DNA from: an uncultured Hyphomicrobiales bacterium
GTDB taxonomy: Bacteria > Pseudomonadota > Alphaproteobacteria > Rhizobiales > Ancalomicrobiaceae
Reading direction: 5' to 3'
DNA: 64,000 bases
Assembly: GCA_903930435.1 (NCBI GenBank)
Contig: CAIYYN010000042.1
Location: 62,001 to 126,000 of the forward strand
Both the position numbers and the translations under genes were made by a program. Under the pieces are notes generated by a model, which saw only the letters and a program-made list of their open reading frames with translations, was not told the DNA's origin and did no database searches. This document shows, in pieces, positions 34,808 to 43,304 of this stretch (the stretch's first letter is position 1; each line of letters opens with the position of its first letter).

Positions 34808-35581
34808 TTATTTCTCATTCGGCATCATATCCTGCCAAAGTCCGAGACGAGCTGCGCGCGCGGATTGCTCTCTCAATTTTAACACGCTCTCAGCATCAAC
34901 TTCCGCGATAGCCCAACCTTCGCCGATCAAACGCTCGGCAATGTCTTCTTTGCTCCGCTGACACTTTAACTGCTTGACTGCACCGCCTGCGGGACTGCTC
35001 TGCAGACACTGAAGCCCGGGCGCCACGAGCAACGCAATGTAGGCGTTGACTGCCCGCAACCTGCAGGCCCAACGCCCTCCTGTTGGCGTCTCGCACAGCG
35101 TTTGGCGGTCTGGCAGCGCGACACCCGCTATCCGGGCTGGCTGGCCACCGATCATGAACGAGCCGTCAGATGCAAACCGGACCGGTCGATCAACAACAAC
35201 CGGGACATAGCCGCCATTCGGATCATGCGCGGGAAGCCGATCATAGGTCTGCTTTTCGCGATCAATATGCGTTGGGACGAGAGTCCAGACGGGCGGGCCA
35301 GTCTCTGGTTCCGCAGCCCTCACTGAAATGCCGGTCATAAGAATTGTGAGCAAACAGACCACGTTCGCCGCCCTAAAGCGCTGACGATCAAGACGTTCAG
35401 GACACCAAGCCCAACATGAGGTTATCCGATCAAGAGGTGACAGGCCGAGACTCTTCCAGCTCAATTCCATGCGACCCAATGCACCCCCAACCCAATTCAA
35501 GCCTATCAGTATGATGACAATCATTGCAGATAAGCGAGCGATGGTCCGCAACGACCACATGCTGATCAGCGATTTATCCAT
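34808..35581 (-). CDS. Membrane-anchored protein with a thermonuclease-like C-terminal domain
   Basis: A 257-residue protein from ATG 35581. There are two hydrophobic stretches, IARLSAMIVIILIGLNWVGG and NVVCLLTILMTGISV; the second may act as an internal signal or anchor. From about residue 120 the sequence has the flavour of the thermonuclease (SNase) fold: SFMIGGQPARIAGVALPDRQ, WACRLRAVNAYIALLVAPGL and LIGEGWAIAEVDAESVLKLR with the final QSARAARLGLW. The catalytic arginine/glutamate set of active nucleases is not clearly present, so activity is doubtful. The frame continues upstream to 35848 without family support. No operon partner. Confidence 0.6.
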   Translation of the reverse strand: MDKSLISMWSLRTIARLSAMIVIILIGLNWVGGALGRMELSWKSLGLSPLDRITSCWAWCPERLDRQRFRAANVVCLLTILMTGISVRAAEPETGPPVWTLVPTHIDREKQTYDRLPAHDPNGGYVPVVVDRPVRFASDGSFMIGGQPARIAGVALPDRQTLCETPTGGRWACRLRAVNAYIALLVAPGLQCLQSSPAGGAVKQLKCQRSKEDIAERLIGEGWAIAEVDAESVLKLREQSARAARLGLWQDMMPNEK

Positions 35582-35868
35582 CGAATCGTTTCCACACCAA
35601 AAAACTGCCCGAGGCCCTCCATCAGACACCGACACATGATTGACATATCCGACTCTGGTGCCTATGGTCCGCCCCGAAATACGAGAGGGCGCGGAGTTCG
35701 AGACCGCGCTCGTTGTCGTTTTGGCCGGACGGTGGCGACTTCTTCCGCTCCTCCTGGCTAAGCCTAGGTGAGCTTGAACCTGGATCGACTGAAATTTGGG
35801 CCGTAGCCCAAATTTGGCTGGTTGAAAGTTCGAGGACGCCTCAAACATTGTTTAAGCGGTGACGTGTC
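35582..35868. other. Divergent intergenic region upstream of rpmJ
   Basis: The promoter of rpmJ and that of the nuclease-like gene must lie here. No coding frame beyond an N-terminal extension of the left gene, no strong hairpin. Confidence 0.4.
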
Positions 35869-35994
35869 ATGAAGATCAAGAACTCCCTGCGGACGCTGCG
35901 TCTGCGCCATCGCGATAATCGGCTCGTTCGCCGCAAGGGTCGCGTCTACATCATCAACAAGACCAATCCTCGCTTCAAGGCTCGTCAGGGCTGA
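35869..35994 (+). CDS. rpmJ: 50S ribosomal protein L36
   Basis: A 41-residue protein: [20 protein letters not shown] then [20 protein letters not shown]. This matches the alternative (zinc-free, type B) L36 of alphaproteobacteria: it lacks the Cys-x-x-Cys zinc ligands of the classic form. The gene stands alone, as it usually does in this group. Confidence 0.96.
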   Translation: MKIKNSLRTLRLRHRDNRLVRRKGRVYIINKTNPRFKARQG

Positions 35995-35999
35995 TCGGG

Positions 36000-36038
36000 T
36001 TCACACGGGCTATTTGAAATCGAATAGGACCGTGTGAA
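36000..36038 (+). terminator. Hairpin after rpmJ
   Basis: TTCACACGG (36000-36008) pairs with CCGTGTGAA (36030-36038), and inside it CTATT pairs with AATAG. It begins six bases after the rpmJ stop. No T-run follows, so termination may be partial or Rho-assisted. Confidence 0.45.
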
Positions 36039-36111
36039 AACTGGACGAAGGCGTGCTCGTTTGCGAGTGCACCTTTTGACGAACAGCATGATTCCTTCCT
36101 AAGATGAAATC

Positions 36112-36828
36112 ATGCGTACTTCATCGAAAGCGCCCGTCAGACATTCCTTGCTCCGCAGCGGCTCAATAGGCCTTGCGGGGTTACTTTTGTTATTGTTAGG
36201 GATGCCACACTCCGGTTCGGCAGCTTACCCAGACGCTATTCCAGGTTCAGCTGAATCGCAGACGCCGGGCATCGCACCGTTGCAAACACCGTCGACACAG
36301 TCTCCCGGCGACGCAAACCCAACGCCGCGCATCCGTGACAGCGGCACCGGGGCAGATCTGAACACGTTGTTTGATCGGCTTAAACAAGCAAAGTCAGAAG
36401 CAGAAGCGCAGCGCGTTCATGCGATGATCGCTGTCGAATTTCTCCGCTCAGGCAGCGATACGATCGACCTGCTCATGTTCCGGGCCATAAGCGCTATTGA
36501 AAATCAGGACATGTCGTTGGCGCTTGATCTGCTCGATACGGTCATCGCGCTCAAGCCAGATTACGCCGAGGGTTGGAACAAGCGTGCAACGCTCTATTTC
36601 ATGAAGCGTGATTATGGAAAGGCCCTTTCTGATGTCGAAATGGTCTTGCGCTTGCAGCCTCGCCATTATGCGGCCATGAGCGGATTGGCCCAGATGCTGC
36701 ACGAACTGGGGGACGACAAGCACGCACTGGAGGCATTGAAACAGGTCCTTGCCATTTACCCCATGAACTCGGAGGTCGCCAAACAGCTCGAGGAATTGCA
36801 GGGAACCATTGATGGCAAGAAACTTTGA
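36112..36828 (+). CDS. Exported TPR protein
   Basis: A 238-residue protein with a signal peptide (SGSIGLAGLLLLLLGMPHSG, cleavage near residue 37) and a Pro/Thr/Ser-rich spacer to about residue 75. Three TPR-like units follow: DLLMFRAISAIENQDMSLAL, GWNKRATLYFMKRDYGKALS and MSGLAQMLHELGDDKHALEA. It probably acts in the periplasm as an adaptor. The hydrolase gene starts 56 bases later on the same strand. Confidence 0.82.
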   Translation: MRTSSKAPVRHSLLRSGSIGLAGLLLLLLGMPHSGSAAYPDAIPGSAESQTPGIAPLQTPSTQSPGDANPTPRIRDSGTGADLNTLFDRLKQAKSEAEAQRVHAMIAVEFLRSGSDTIDLLMFRAISAIENQDMSLALDLLDTVIALKPDYAEGWNKRATLYFMKRDYGKALSDVEMVLRLQPRHYAAMSGLAQMLHELGDDKHALEALKQVLAIYPMNSEVAKQLEELQGTIDGKKL

Positions 36829-36884
36829 GGCTTGGCCTACGTATCTGCACTTGTGAGCCATCGTTTGAGAGACTGTCATTGAAG

Positions 36885-37886
36885 ATGTTGCAAACTATTG
36901 GACTGGGCCTTGTTTTCATCGTGGTTTTGATCCCGATTTGTGGGTTCGTTTTCACGGCATTTGAGCAGTCGCAGATTGAAGCCCGATTTCCGCCCATCGG
37001 CGAATTTGCCGAAATCAACGGGGTGCGCCTGCACTATGTTGACTTGCCCGCCCATGATCCCGATGCACCAACGATTGTCTTCATCCATGGCGCGAGTGGC
37101 AATTTGCGTGATCCACTGTTGGCATTTCGGCCCGGACTTATCGGCAAGTTTCGGCTGATCTTCGTCGATCGACCGGGGCACGGTTACTCGACGCGCGGAA
37201 ATCGCGATGTTTCCTCGCCGGTGGCGCAGGCAGAACTGATCCACAAGCTGGCATCAGGCATCGGCATCGACCGTGCCGTGATTGTCGGGCATTCCTGGGG
37301 CGCGGCAGTGGCGGCGGCCTATGCAATCAAGTTCCAGGCATCGACGGCCGGCTTGATGCTGCTGGCACCTGCGACCCATCCCTGGCCGGGTGGCGTTGAA
37401 TGGTACTATGGTGTGGCAACAACACCGCTTATCGGACCGATTTTTGCGCGAACGCTCGTGATGCCGATCGGCTTTTTGCAGATGTCGGGGTCGTTAAGGT
37501 CGGTGTTTGCGCCGACCCCTGTCCCGCCAGCCTATGGCAATGAGGCAGGCATTCCTCTGGTACTGCGGCCTCAGGAATTCCTGGCCAATGCCGAGGATGT
37601 CGCCAATCTCAAAGGCAATGTGATCGCGATGGCCCCACATTACCGCGAAATCACGGCGCCGACGGTGATTTTCGCCGGGAGCGAAGACACGGTGGTGCGC
37701 AATGACCTACACGCCGACGTGCTGGCACGCGACATCGCGGGTGCCAAGCTGTTCACCCTCACCAACGCGGGCCACATGCCGCAATTCTCCGCTCCCGAGG
37801 CGGTTATCAACGAATTGACCCTGCTGGCGGAGAGCACGCGAATACACGGGTATGCGTCCCGTAATCAGAGCGTCGCTGAGCAATAA
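36885..37886 (+). CDS. Membrane-anchored alpha/beta hydrolase
   Basis: A 333-residue hydrolase with an N-terminal anchor (QTIGLGLVFIVVLIPICGFV). The fold is plain: TIVFIHGASGNLRDPLLAF with the oxyanion glycine, FVDRPGHGYSTRG, nucleophile elbow VGHSWG (Ser near residue 139), acid in FAGSEDTVV, and catalytic His in TNAGHMPQF. The substrate is unknown. ATG 36885 is preferred; the frame opens at 36825, overlapping the TPR gene. Probably cotranscribed with that gene. Confidence 0.85.
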   Translation: MLQTIGLGLVFIVVLIPICGFVFTAFEQSQIEARFPPIGEFAEINGVRLHYVDLPAHDPDAPTIVFIHGASGNLRDPLLAFRPGLIGKFRLIFVDRPGHGYSTRGNRDVSSPVAQAELIHKLASGIGIDRAVIVGHSWGAAVAAAYAIKFQASTAGLMLLAPATHPWPGGVEWYYGVATTPLIGPIFARTLVMPIGFLQMSGSLRSVFAPTPVPPAYGNEAGIPLVLRPQEFLANAEDVANLKGNVIAMAPHYREITAPTVIFAGSEDTVVRNDLHADVLARDIAGAKLFTLTNAGHMPQFSAPEAVINELTLLAESTRIHGYASRNQSVAEQ

Positions 37887-37919
37887 AACGTCGTCTGATC
37901 GGACTGTGACGACCTTCAC

Positions 37920-38876
37920 TCAGACACCCGTGATCCGGCCCATCGGATGCCGCGGCACGTCGTGCGGGCGGAGCAGAAAGCGGCGAGCCACGTCAAAATA
38001 GGTATTGTAGACGAGCCCTCCGTTCTCCCGAACAATCCGGTCACGGTTCTCGCGATAGTAGGCATTGTAGCCATACCAGGGGATTGTCGGCGCCTCGTGG
38101 TGAACGGCATGAAGGTTGTTGAAGAGAAACAAGGGTCCGAGGATCCGGGAATTCTCAACGATGGCAATGCGTTCGCGCGTGTTCGGGCGTGCGCGATGTT
38201 CGGCAAATGACCGGACGAGCAGGATCGACATGCCCGGCAAAACCATCACGAGAACATAAAGCCAAAGCGGCATTCCGCAGACCAGCGTTATCCAGAGCAC
38301 CACCGGAATGCACAGGAGCAAGTGCTCCGTCCAGATATAGCGGGCCTTGCCCTGATTGCGCAGAACGCGGCCAAATTCGGCCATCCAGAAACGCGGGATG
38401 ATCCAAAAGGGACCGATTAACATGCGACCAAGCAAGGTGGTCTGCATCCAGACCAGAGTTCTACAAACGGGATCAAGACAGGCCCAATCCTCCGGCGTCC
38501 AGTAATAGGATTCCGGGTCATCAAGCGGATCGGTCAGCCGTTCATCGACATGGTGGACCAGATGTGTCTGACGATATCGCTCATAGGGCAACCAGAGCGA
38601 CAGCGGGATCAGTCCAAGGAACCGATTGAACGAACGCCATTTCGTCGGATGACCGTGCAGGATCTCATGTTGGGTCGAGCTGTGCAGCGTCAAAAGCACC
38701 GCCATCAGCGGCGCAACAACCCACAGCGGCCATCGCCCATACATGAAGGACACAAACAACCAGCCGGAATACACACCTGCCACCAACAGCGCCGTCGGCC
38801 ATTCAATGGACGCTGAGTCCGAGGTCCGGCGAACGCGAAGCATAGTGATCCCGGAATTTGGAGTGGTGAGAGTCAT
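37920..38876 (-). CDS. Fatty acid desaturase family protein
   Basis: A 318-residue membrane di-iron enzyme. The three histidine boxes are H70-EILHGH76, H105-LVHH109 and H256-AVHHE, set between hydrophobic segments at about 28-65, 85-97 and 185-225. Such enzymes desaturate or hydroxylate acyl chains or other lipids in the membrane. ATG 38843 (MLRVRR) is an alternative start. The gene is single and convergent with the hydrolase gene. Confidence 0.87.
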   Translation of the reverse strand: MTLTTPNSGITMLRVRRTSDSASIEWPTALLVAGVYSGWLFVSFMYGRWPLWVVAPLMAVLLTLHSSTQHEILHGHPTKWRSFNRFLGLIPLSLWLPYERYRQTHLVHHVDERLTDPLDDPESYYWTPEDWACLDPVCRTLVWMQTTLLGRMLIGPFWIIPRFWMAEFGRVLRNQGKARYIWTEHLLLCIPVVLWITLVCGMPLWLYVLVMVLPGMSILLVRSFAEHRARPNTRERIAIVENSRILGPLFLFNNLHAVHHEAPTIPWYGYNAYYRENRDRIVRENGGLVYNTYFDVARRFLLRPHDVPRHPMGRITGV

Positions 38877-39081
38877 AAACAGTCAGCCTAGGGAGCGAAC
38901 AGGTCCTTACTAGCTCTATTTAATGAGAGTTTCGTTGATTCTGGCAAGGCTCGTCTATTCGTCATTGTTTTGACATATATAAAAAATGAACCAGAAATTT
39001 CATTCACGAAACAAATGTGATTGCGCAAACCATTCGATAGGTAAATTACCTTACCGAAATACGGCACTGACATAGACTATT

Positions 39082-39924
39082 TCAGCTGCTGATTTCAGTG
39101 ATCAGGTCGGCGACATAGCGCGAGAACTGATTTGGCTGCACCACTGTGACCCGAATGAGCTCTTCGAACCGCCGATTGAAGAGCTTGATGTGATCAACAC
39201 TGTTCAGAACCAGATAGTTGGTACCCAGAAACAGAGCGACACGCTTAGGTCCAAAGACCGTAAAGGCATTGGCGTAAGTCTCTGACTGGCTGTAGAGATG
39301 GATGCGCAAATTTGGATAAAGCGCTTCCGACAAATTGACCAGATGCGTCAATTGCGCAAGTCGCGACGCAAGAGGCAACCCGTGCCATTTGCCCTGCCCC
39401 AGCGCCATTGCGTTGATTTCCTGCATGGATGAGCAGACTTCCAGGTCCCGGTCCGGCTGACGCATGAAAGCAAGGCGCGCATCGATCTGCGGATAGTCGA
39501 TGTGCGCGCCAGAGTATTCATAGCGGATGAGTTCTTCGGTCTTCATGAAATCGGGAAAGCTCTCCGGCACGGTGCGCACCTTGTAGCCTTCGGCCTCGCG
39601 GAACCATCCGATAAACCGATCGTCAATCGGCGTACGGATGTGCGGCTCGACCTTGACAATGGCCTCGATGATTTCCGAGCCGATTTCCTCGCGTTGACTG
39701 ATCCCGAGCAACCAGTCGACTGACACATTGCAGGCCCGGGCAATCGCAATAAGCGTTTCGGCGCGCGGTAGCCGGATCGCATCCGGCACAAGCAGTTGCG
39801 ACAGGGTTGACCGGTCAATCTCGGCCATGCGTGCAAAGCCCGCCTGATTGAGGCCGGAGCGATCAATCAGGGACTGGAGGCGCGCCCGAAACAAGTTGGA
39901 GACTGAGAGACCGCTCACGTGCAC
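39082..39924 (-). CDS. XRE-family transcriptional regulator with a large C-terminal domain
   Basis: A 280-residue protein with an N-terminal helix-turn-helix (LNQAGFARMAEIDRSTLSQL, residues 24-44, then LPRAETLIAIARACNVSVDW) and a ligand- or partner-binding C-terminal region of about 190 residues that I do not recognise in detail (DDRFIGWFREAEGYKVRTVP, IHLYSQSETYANAFTVFGPK). The architecture resembles cupin-like or PAS-like XRE regulators, but no cupin motif is visible. It is single; the nearest genes face the same way. Targets unknown. Confidence 0.75.
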   Translation of the reverse strand: MHVSGLSVSNLFRARLQSLIDRSGLNQAGFARMAEIDRSTLSQLLVPDAIRLPRAETLIAIARACNVSVDWLLGISQREEIGSEIIEAIVKVEPHIRTPIDDRFIGWFREAEGYKVRTVPESFPDFMKTEELIRYEYSGAHIDYPQIDARLAFMRQPDRDLEVCSSMQEINAMALGQGKWHGLPLASRLAQLTHLVNLSEALYPNLRIHLYSQSETYANAFTVFGPKRVALFLGTNYLVLNSVDHIKLFNRRFEELIRVTVVQPNQFSRYVADLITEISS

Positions 39925-40037
39925 CTACGCTGGATTACATAGTCTCGCGCGCAACACGATTGTGACTGGCGCGCGTGTTGAAGAACCACGCGGCCAGAGA
40001 ATTGGCAATACGGATGCTGCGGATCGCGGAACCTGGC

Positions 40038-40895
40038 TCAGCTGCACCCGCCACATCCGCCGCCGCCACATCCCCCGCCGCCGTCACCGCCGCCACCGCT
40101 GCTGTCGCTGTCGCCGCCGCATCCTCCACTATCTCCGCTACCGCTGCTGGATAAGGTCCGCGCGGCCGCGTGAACCTCAGCATAAGCTGTACCTGACAAA
40201 ATATATGTCCCGGAGAGGGCCAACGCGAGGAGAAGCTCATGATCAAGCGGGGCACGGGCCGCTCGTGCATTTTGCGCCAGGTAGGATCGCAAAACTTCAG
40301 CTCCTGCCCAGGTTCGACGGGGACGTGTAGCAAGAAAAAGTGCACTTAATGCTGTAAATACGAGCAGCACCAATAGTATACCTACGGGATGACCGCGCCC
40401 GGAGCCAATCAGCATTTTCACGATTCCAAACAGCATTAGAAGGCCATAAGGAACCGCCATCGCACCCATGAATGACACCATATCATGGACGGTAGGCGAC
40501 AGACCGAGCAACCGCATCCGATTTTCCAGTTGCTTAACAATTGGCGCGATTGCTCCTTGAAACTGCGAACGGCGCATTTCAGGCTGAAATTCAACTGCAA
40601 CGGTTTCACCGACGAGGGGCACCAATAAAGACTTATCAGAAACAGTTATCTTTAAATCCTTGGGCGTTATTGTCGCGCCCTTGCCCCGCAGCAGCCCCAA
40701 CAAAAGCATGTCCCCGACACGATTCGGCCCGCCAGCAAGGTAAGCCAATTCCAGTTCCGTCAATCGCTGGTAAGGCGGCCTTTCCGGCCCCAACCTGGAG
40801 CGAGAATAAAGACCATAAAAAAACAAACTTACCGCCATGAAGAAAAAGAGGAAGAAGAACGAGTCACCACTCCAATCCAGGGGGTTCCAGACCAT
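40038..40895 (-). CDS. TIGR04222-type membrane protein with Gly/Cys-rich tail
   Basis: A 285-residue protein from ATG 40895. A first membrane segment (SFFFLFFFMAVSLFFYGLYS) is followed by a cytoplasmic domain starting LTELELAYLAGGPNRVGDML, the mark of TIGR04222 proteins. Two further hydrophobic segments lie near 145-190 (MVSFMGAMAVPYGLLMLFGI, GILLVLLVFTALSALFLATR). The last 40 residues are almost only Gly, Ser, Asp and Cys (GGGGCGGGGCGGCS at the end, four Cys). Such tails recall modified peptide precursors, but no modifying enzyme is nearby. AGGTGA overlaps the upstream stop and lies five bases before the ATG, so it is coupled to the GRDP-like gene. Confidence 0.8.
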   Translation of the reverse strand: MVWNPLDWSGDSFFFLFFFMAVSLFFYGLYSRSRLGPERPPYQRLTELELAYLAGGPNRVGDMLLLGLLRGKGATITPKDLKITVSDKSLLVPLVGETVAVEFQPEMRRSQFQGAIAPIVKQLENRMRLLGLSPTVHDMVSFMGAMAVPYGLLMLFGIVKMLIGSGRGHPVGILLVLLVFTALSALFLATRPRRTWAGAEVLRSYLAQNARAARAPLDHELLLALALSGTYILSGTAYAEVHAAARTLSSSGSGDSGGCGGDSDSSGGGGDGGGGCGGGGCGGCS

Positions 40896-40899
40896 CGTA

Positions 40900-41460
40900 T
40901 CACCTGTCGATGCGGCGGATCCAAGCAAATGGCTTCGGCAGAATGAACCATCGCGTTCTATCCGTCACATGATAACGCGGTTGTCTGAACCGAAGATGAG
41001 TGGCCGGCCAAAGATCCGCTGGAGGAGGCCCGAAAAATCGTTCATGCAGCGCCAGTGTCTCGGCGTATTGTCGACGGTAGATCTGCTGGGCTTCGGATCC
41101 GCCCGGGGTCGGATCGTGATGCAAGCTGGCCTTCAGGACGAGACCACACCAGATTGTCCAATAGTCACGTGTGTAGATGAGGTGCTGGTGCCAGACTTCA
41201 TCAACAATCTCACTCGGCGTCACCGGCGTTGGCGACACGACGGCGAGGAAGCAGAACCGCCGATAGGCGTCGATTGCGGCGCGGGTCGTCTCAAGGCTCC
41301 ACCCGTGATCCCGAGCCAGGCGACGCGTAAAGTTCAGCGTCGTGTCCGGCTCGAAATCATGGGCTTGGACACGGTCCCAGAGGTCCTTGCGTGCATCATT
41401 CCAGAGCAGTTCTGGATTACCTTCAACAAGTTTGAGCACTCCGCCCGGCACGATGCTCAC
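40900..41460 (-). CDS. GRDP-like (glycine-rich domain-containing protein-like) protein
   Basis: A 186-residue soluble protein with the signature EIVDEVWHQHLIYTRDYWTI near residue 103 of the GRDP-like/DUF1399 family, known from plant glycine-rich domain proteins and bacterial homologues. Upstream is LARDHGWSLETTRAAIDAYR, and YAETLALHERFFGPPPADLW follows. The conserved W-H-x-H could bind a metal. It ends four bases before the TIGR04222 gene. The two families seem to occur together; what they do is not known. Confidence 0.78.
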   Translation of the reverse strand: MSIVPGGVLKLVEGNPELLWNDARKDLWDRVQAHDFEPDTTLNFTRRLARDHGWSLETTRAAIDAYRRFCFLAVVSPTPVTPSEIVDEVWHQHLIYTRDYWTIWCGLVLKASLHHDPTPGGSEAQQIYRRQYAETLALHERFFGPPPADLWPATHLRFRQPRYHVTDRTRWFILPKPFAWIRRIDR

Positions 41461-41517
41461 CGCGAAACCCTCTTTTCAACGCGATTGCACGACACAATAA
41501 ACGCGACCGAGGTCGAT

Positions 41518-42867
41518 TTACATCTCCATGCCGTTACCCTGCAGATAACCGTTCTTACGCGCGTCAGGCATGAACAACGCAATCACAAAGCCAATCGCCA
41601 TCATGGCGCTGACGTACCAGAAGAAGCTGGTTTCCAGTCCCCAGGTTTTCAGCTGCAGGGCGACATATTCGGCCGAGCCGCCAAAGAGTGCATTGCCGAT
41701 GGCGTAAGACAGTCCAACACCCAAAGCCCGGATCTGCGGCGGAAACAGCTCAGCCTTCACGATGCCACTGATCGAGGTGTAAAGGCTGACGATCGCGAGC
41801 GCGATCGTGATCAGGATAAACGCGGTGGTCGGGTCTTTTGTATGACCAATTACCGTCATGAGCGGAACAGTCGTCAGAGCCGACAAGCCCGTGAAGAGGA
41901 TCATCGAGGTCTTGCGACCGATCTTGTCAGAGAGAATGCCGAAGATTGGCTGCATCAACATGTAAACGAGCAAGACAACCGTCATGATGTTGGTGGCCGT
42001 CGCACTGGAGAAGCCAGCTGAATTGACGAGGTATTTACCCATATAGGTGGTGAATGTGTAGAAAATCAACGAACCGCCAGCGGTAAAGCCAACAACGATC
42101 AGGAAATTCTTTGTCGAGACACGAAAGACTTCGCCGAGCGTCCCGGCGCCCTTTTGTGACCGCGTCGCTTCGGTCGAGGTTTCGTGTAGCCCGCGACGCA
42201 GGAAAAATGCGACGACCGCAACGACTGCGCCAATGGCAAACGGCACGCGCCAACCCCAGCTCTTCATCTCCGGCTGGGTGAGAAAAAGCTGCAGGATCAC
42301 AAGAACAAGCGTCGCCAGCAATTGTCCGCCGATCAGGGTCACATACTGGAATGATCCATAGAAGCCGCGCCGTCCGCCGATTGCGACCTCGCTCATGTAG
42401 GTCGCGCTGGTGCCGTATTCGCCACCGACCGATAGGCCCTGCAGCACGCGCACCAAGAACAGGAGAATGGGAGCGCCAAGACCAATGGAGGCGTAGGTCG
42501 GCAAAACCGCAATGATGGCTGATCCCAGACACATCGCCAGAACCGAAATTACCATCGACGTCTTGCGGCCATACCGATCTGCAATCAGGCCAAATACCCA
42601 ACTGCCGATTGGCCGCAGCAGAAATCCGGCAAAAAAGATCGCGGAGGTATTGAGCAATTGTGAGGTTTGATCGCCCGAGGGGAAGAATTGCGACGAGAAA
42701 TAAATGGCTGTGAAAGCGTAGACGTAGAAGTCATACCACTCCACAAGATTGCCGGTCGCCGCTCCAACGATTGAAAAAATGCGACTTCTTGCCTCACTCG
42801 AGGATATCGCTTCATCTGGAACAGCATTATTCGTCACCATATCGGGGCCCCTCGCCATCATTATCAA
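41518..42867 (-). CDS. MFS transporter, metabolite:H+ symporter (KgtP/ShiA-like)
   Basis: A 449-residue, twelve-helix transporter. The first helix has GAATGNLVEWYDFYVYAFTA, the hallmark of the MHS family (KgtP, ShiA, ProP). The 2-3 loop is GLIADRYGRKTSM, helix 4 has GLSVGGEYGTSATYMSEVA, and the 8-9 loop is GILSDKIGRKTSM. The substrate is probably a dicarboxylate or similar acid such as 2-oxoglutarate. Starts at 42867, 42858 or 42840 are all possible; MVTNNAVPDE at 42840 looks most natural. Single gene. Confidence 0.85.
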   Translation of the reverse strand: MIMMARGPDMVTNNAVPDEAISSSEARSRIFSIVGAATGNLVEWYDFYVYAFTAIYFSSQFFPSGDQTSQLLNTSAIFFAGFLLRPIGSWVFGLIADRYGRKTSMVISVLAMCLGSAIIAVLPTYASIGLGAPILLFLVRVLQGLSVGGEYGTSATYMSEVAIGGRRGFYGSFQYVTLIGGQLLATLVLVILQLFLTQPEMKSWGWRVPFAIGAVVAVVAFFLRRGLHETSTEATRSQKGAGTLGEVFRVSTKNFLIVVGFTAGGSLIFYTFTTYMGKYLVNSAGFSSATATNIMTVVLLVYMLMQPIFGILSDKIGRKTSMILFTGLSALTTVPLMTVIGHTKDPTTAFILITIALAIVSLYTSISGIVKAELFPPQIRALGVGLSYAIGNALFGGSAEYVALQLKTWGLETSFFWYVSAMMAIGFVIALFMPDARKNGYLQGNGMEM

Positions 42868-43012
42868 CTTTGGCGCTCAGTTCGAAGAGCGCATGGATTT
42901 GGCAGATCATTTCACGAAATTTCAGCGTAATCCACTGATAAATCTACTTTTGCCCGGTTAGCGACCTGATCGGATTGTTTTACGTCGGCAGCCACTTGCT
43001 TTCGCACCAAGT

Positions 43013-43025
43013 GTTACACTATAAC
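43013..43025. promoter_or_regulatory. Candidate Zur-type operator
   Basis: GTTACACTATAAC differs at two positions from GTTATAATATAAC, the core of the proteobacterial Zur box, and keeps the outer GTTA/TAAC palindrome. It lies 28-40 bases before the start of the His-rich gene that opens the zinc-type cluster, a normal operator position. Confidence 0.4.
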
Positions 43026-43052
43026 GCCTCGTTGACTGGAGGTCAGCACCCC

Positions 43053-43304
43053 ATGGCAATCGAGCACATGCCTCACCGGCGCACCATTGACCCACCGAGC
43101 GCTACTGAAGCTGAGGGCGTCACCCAAATCGGCCACCATCATCATGAACACCGGACTCCAATGAACTCGGCGCGTGCCCATGCGATCGTATCGGGAAATG
43201 ATCCCGGCATGTCGTTGCTGCGGTTCTCACTCATGACTCGGCTGGGGCTTTCGGTGATGCTATCCGCCATGATCTGGATTGCCGTGCATTGGGCTGTTCA
43301 ATGA
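43053..43304 (+). CDS. Small His-rich single-span membrane protein of the zinc-type cluster
   Basis: An 83-residue protein. Residues 28-33 are a His cluster (GHHHHEH), further His occur at 5, 8 and 43, and the C-terminus is one membrane segment (LGLSVMLSAMIWIAVHWAV). GGAGG lies ten bases before ATG 43053 and fixes the start. The topology suggests a soluble metal-binding N-terminus on a membrane anchor. Its stop overlaps the ABC ATPase start (ATGA), so the two are coupled. I do not recognise a named family; a role in passing or sensing zinc is inferred from the His cluster and context. Confidence 0.7.
   Translation: MAIEHMPHRRTIDPPSATEAEGVTQIGHHHHEHRTPMNSARAHAIVSGNDPGMSLLRFSLMTRLGLSVMLSAMIWIAVHWAVQ

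Noticed and set aside
40837-42021. 394-codon plus-strand open frame opposite the GRDP-like and MHS transporter genes
   Set aside because: It is antisense to two recognisable genes and its translation has no protein-like pattern; long antisense frames are common in GC-rich DNA.
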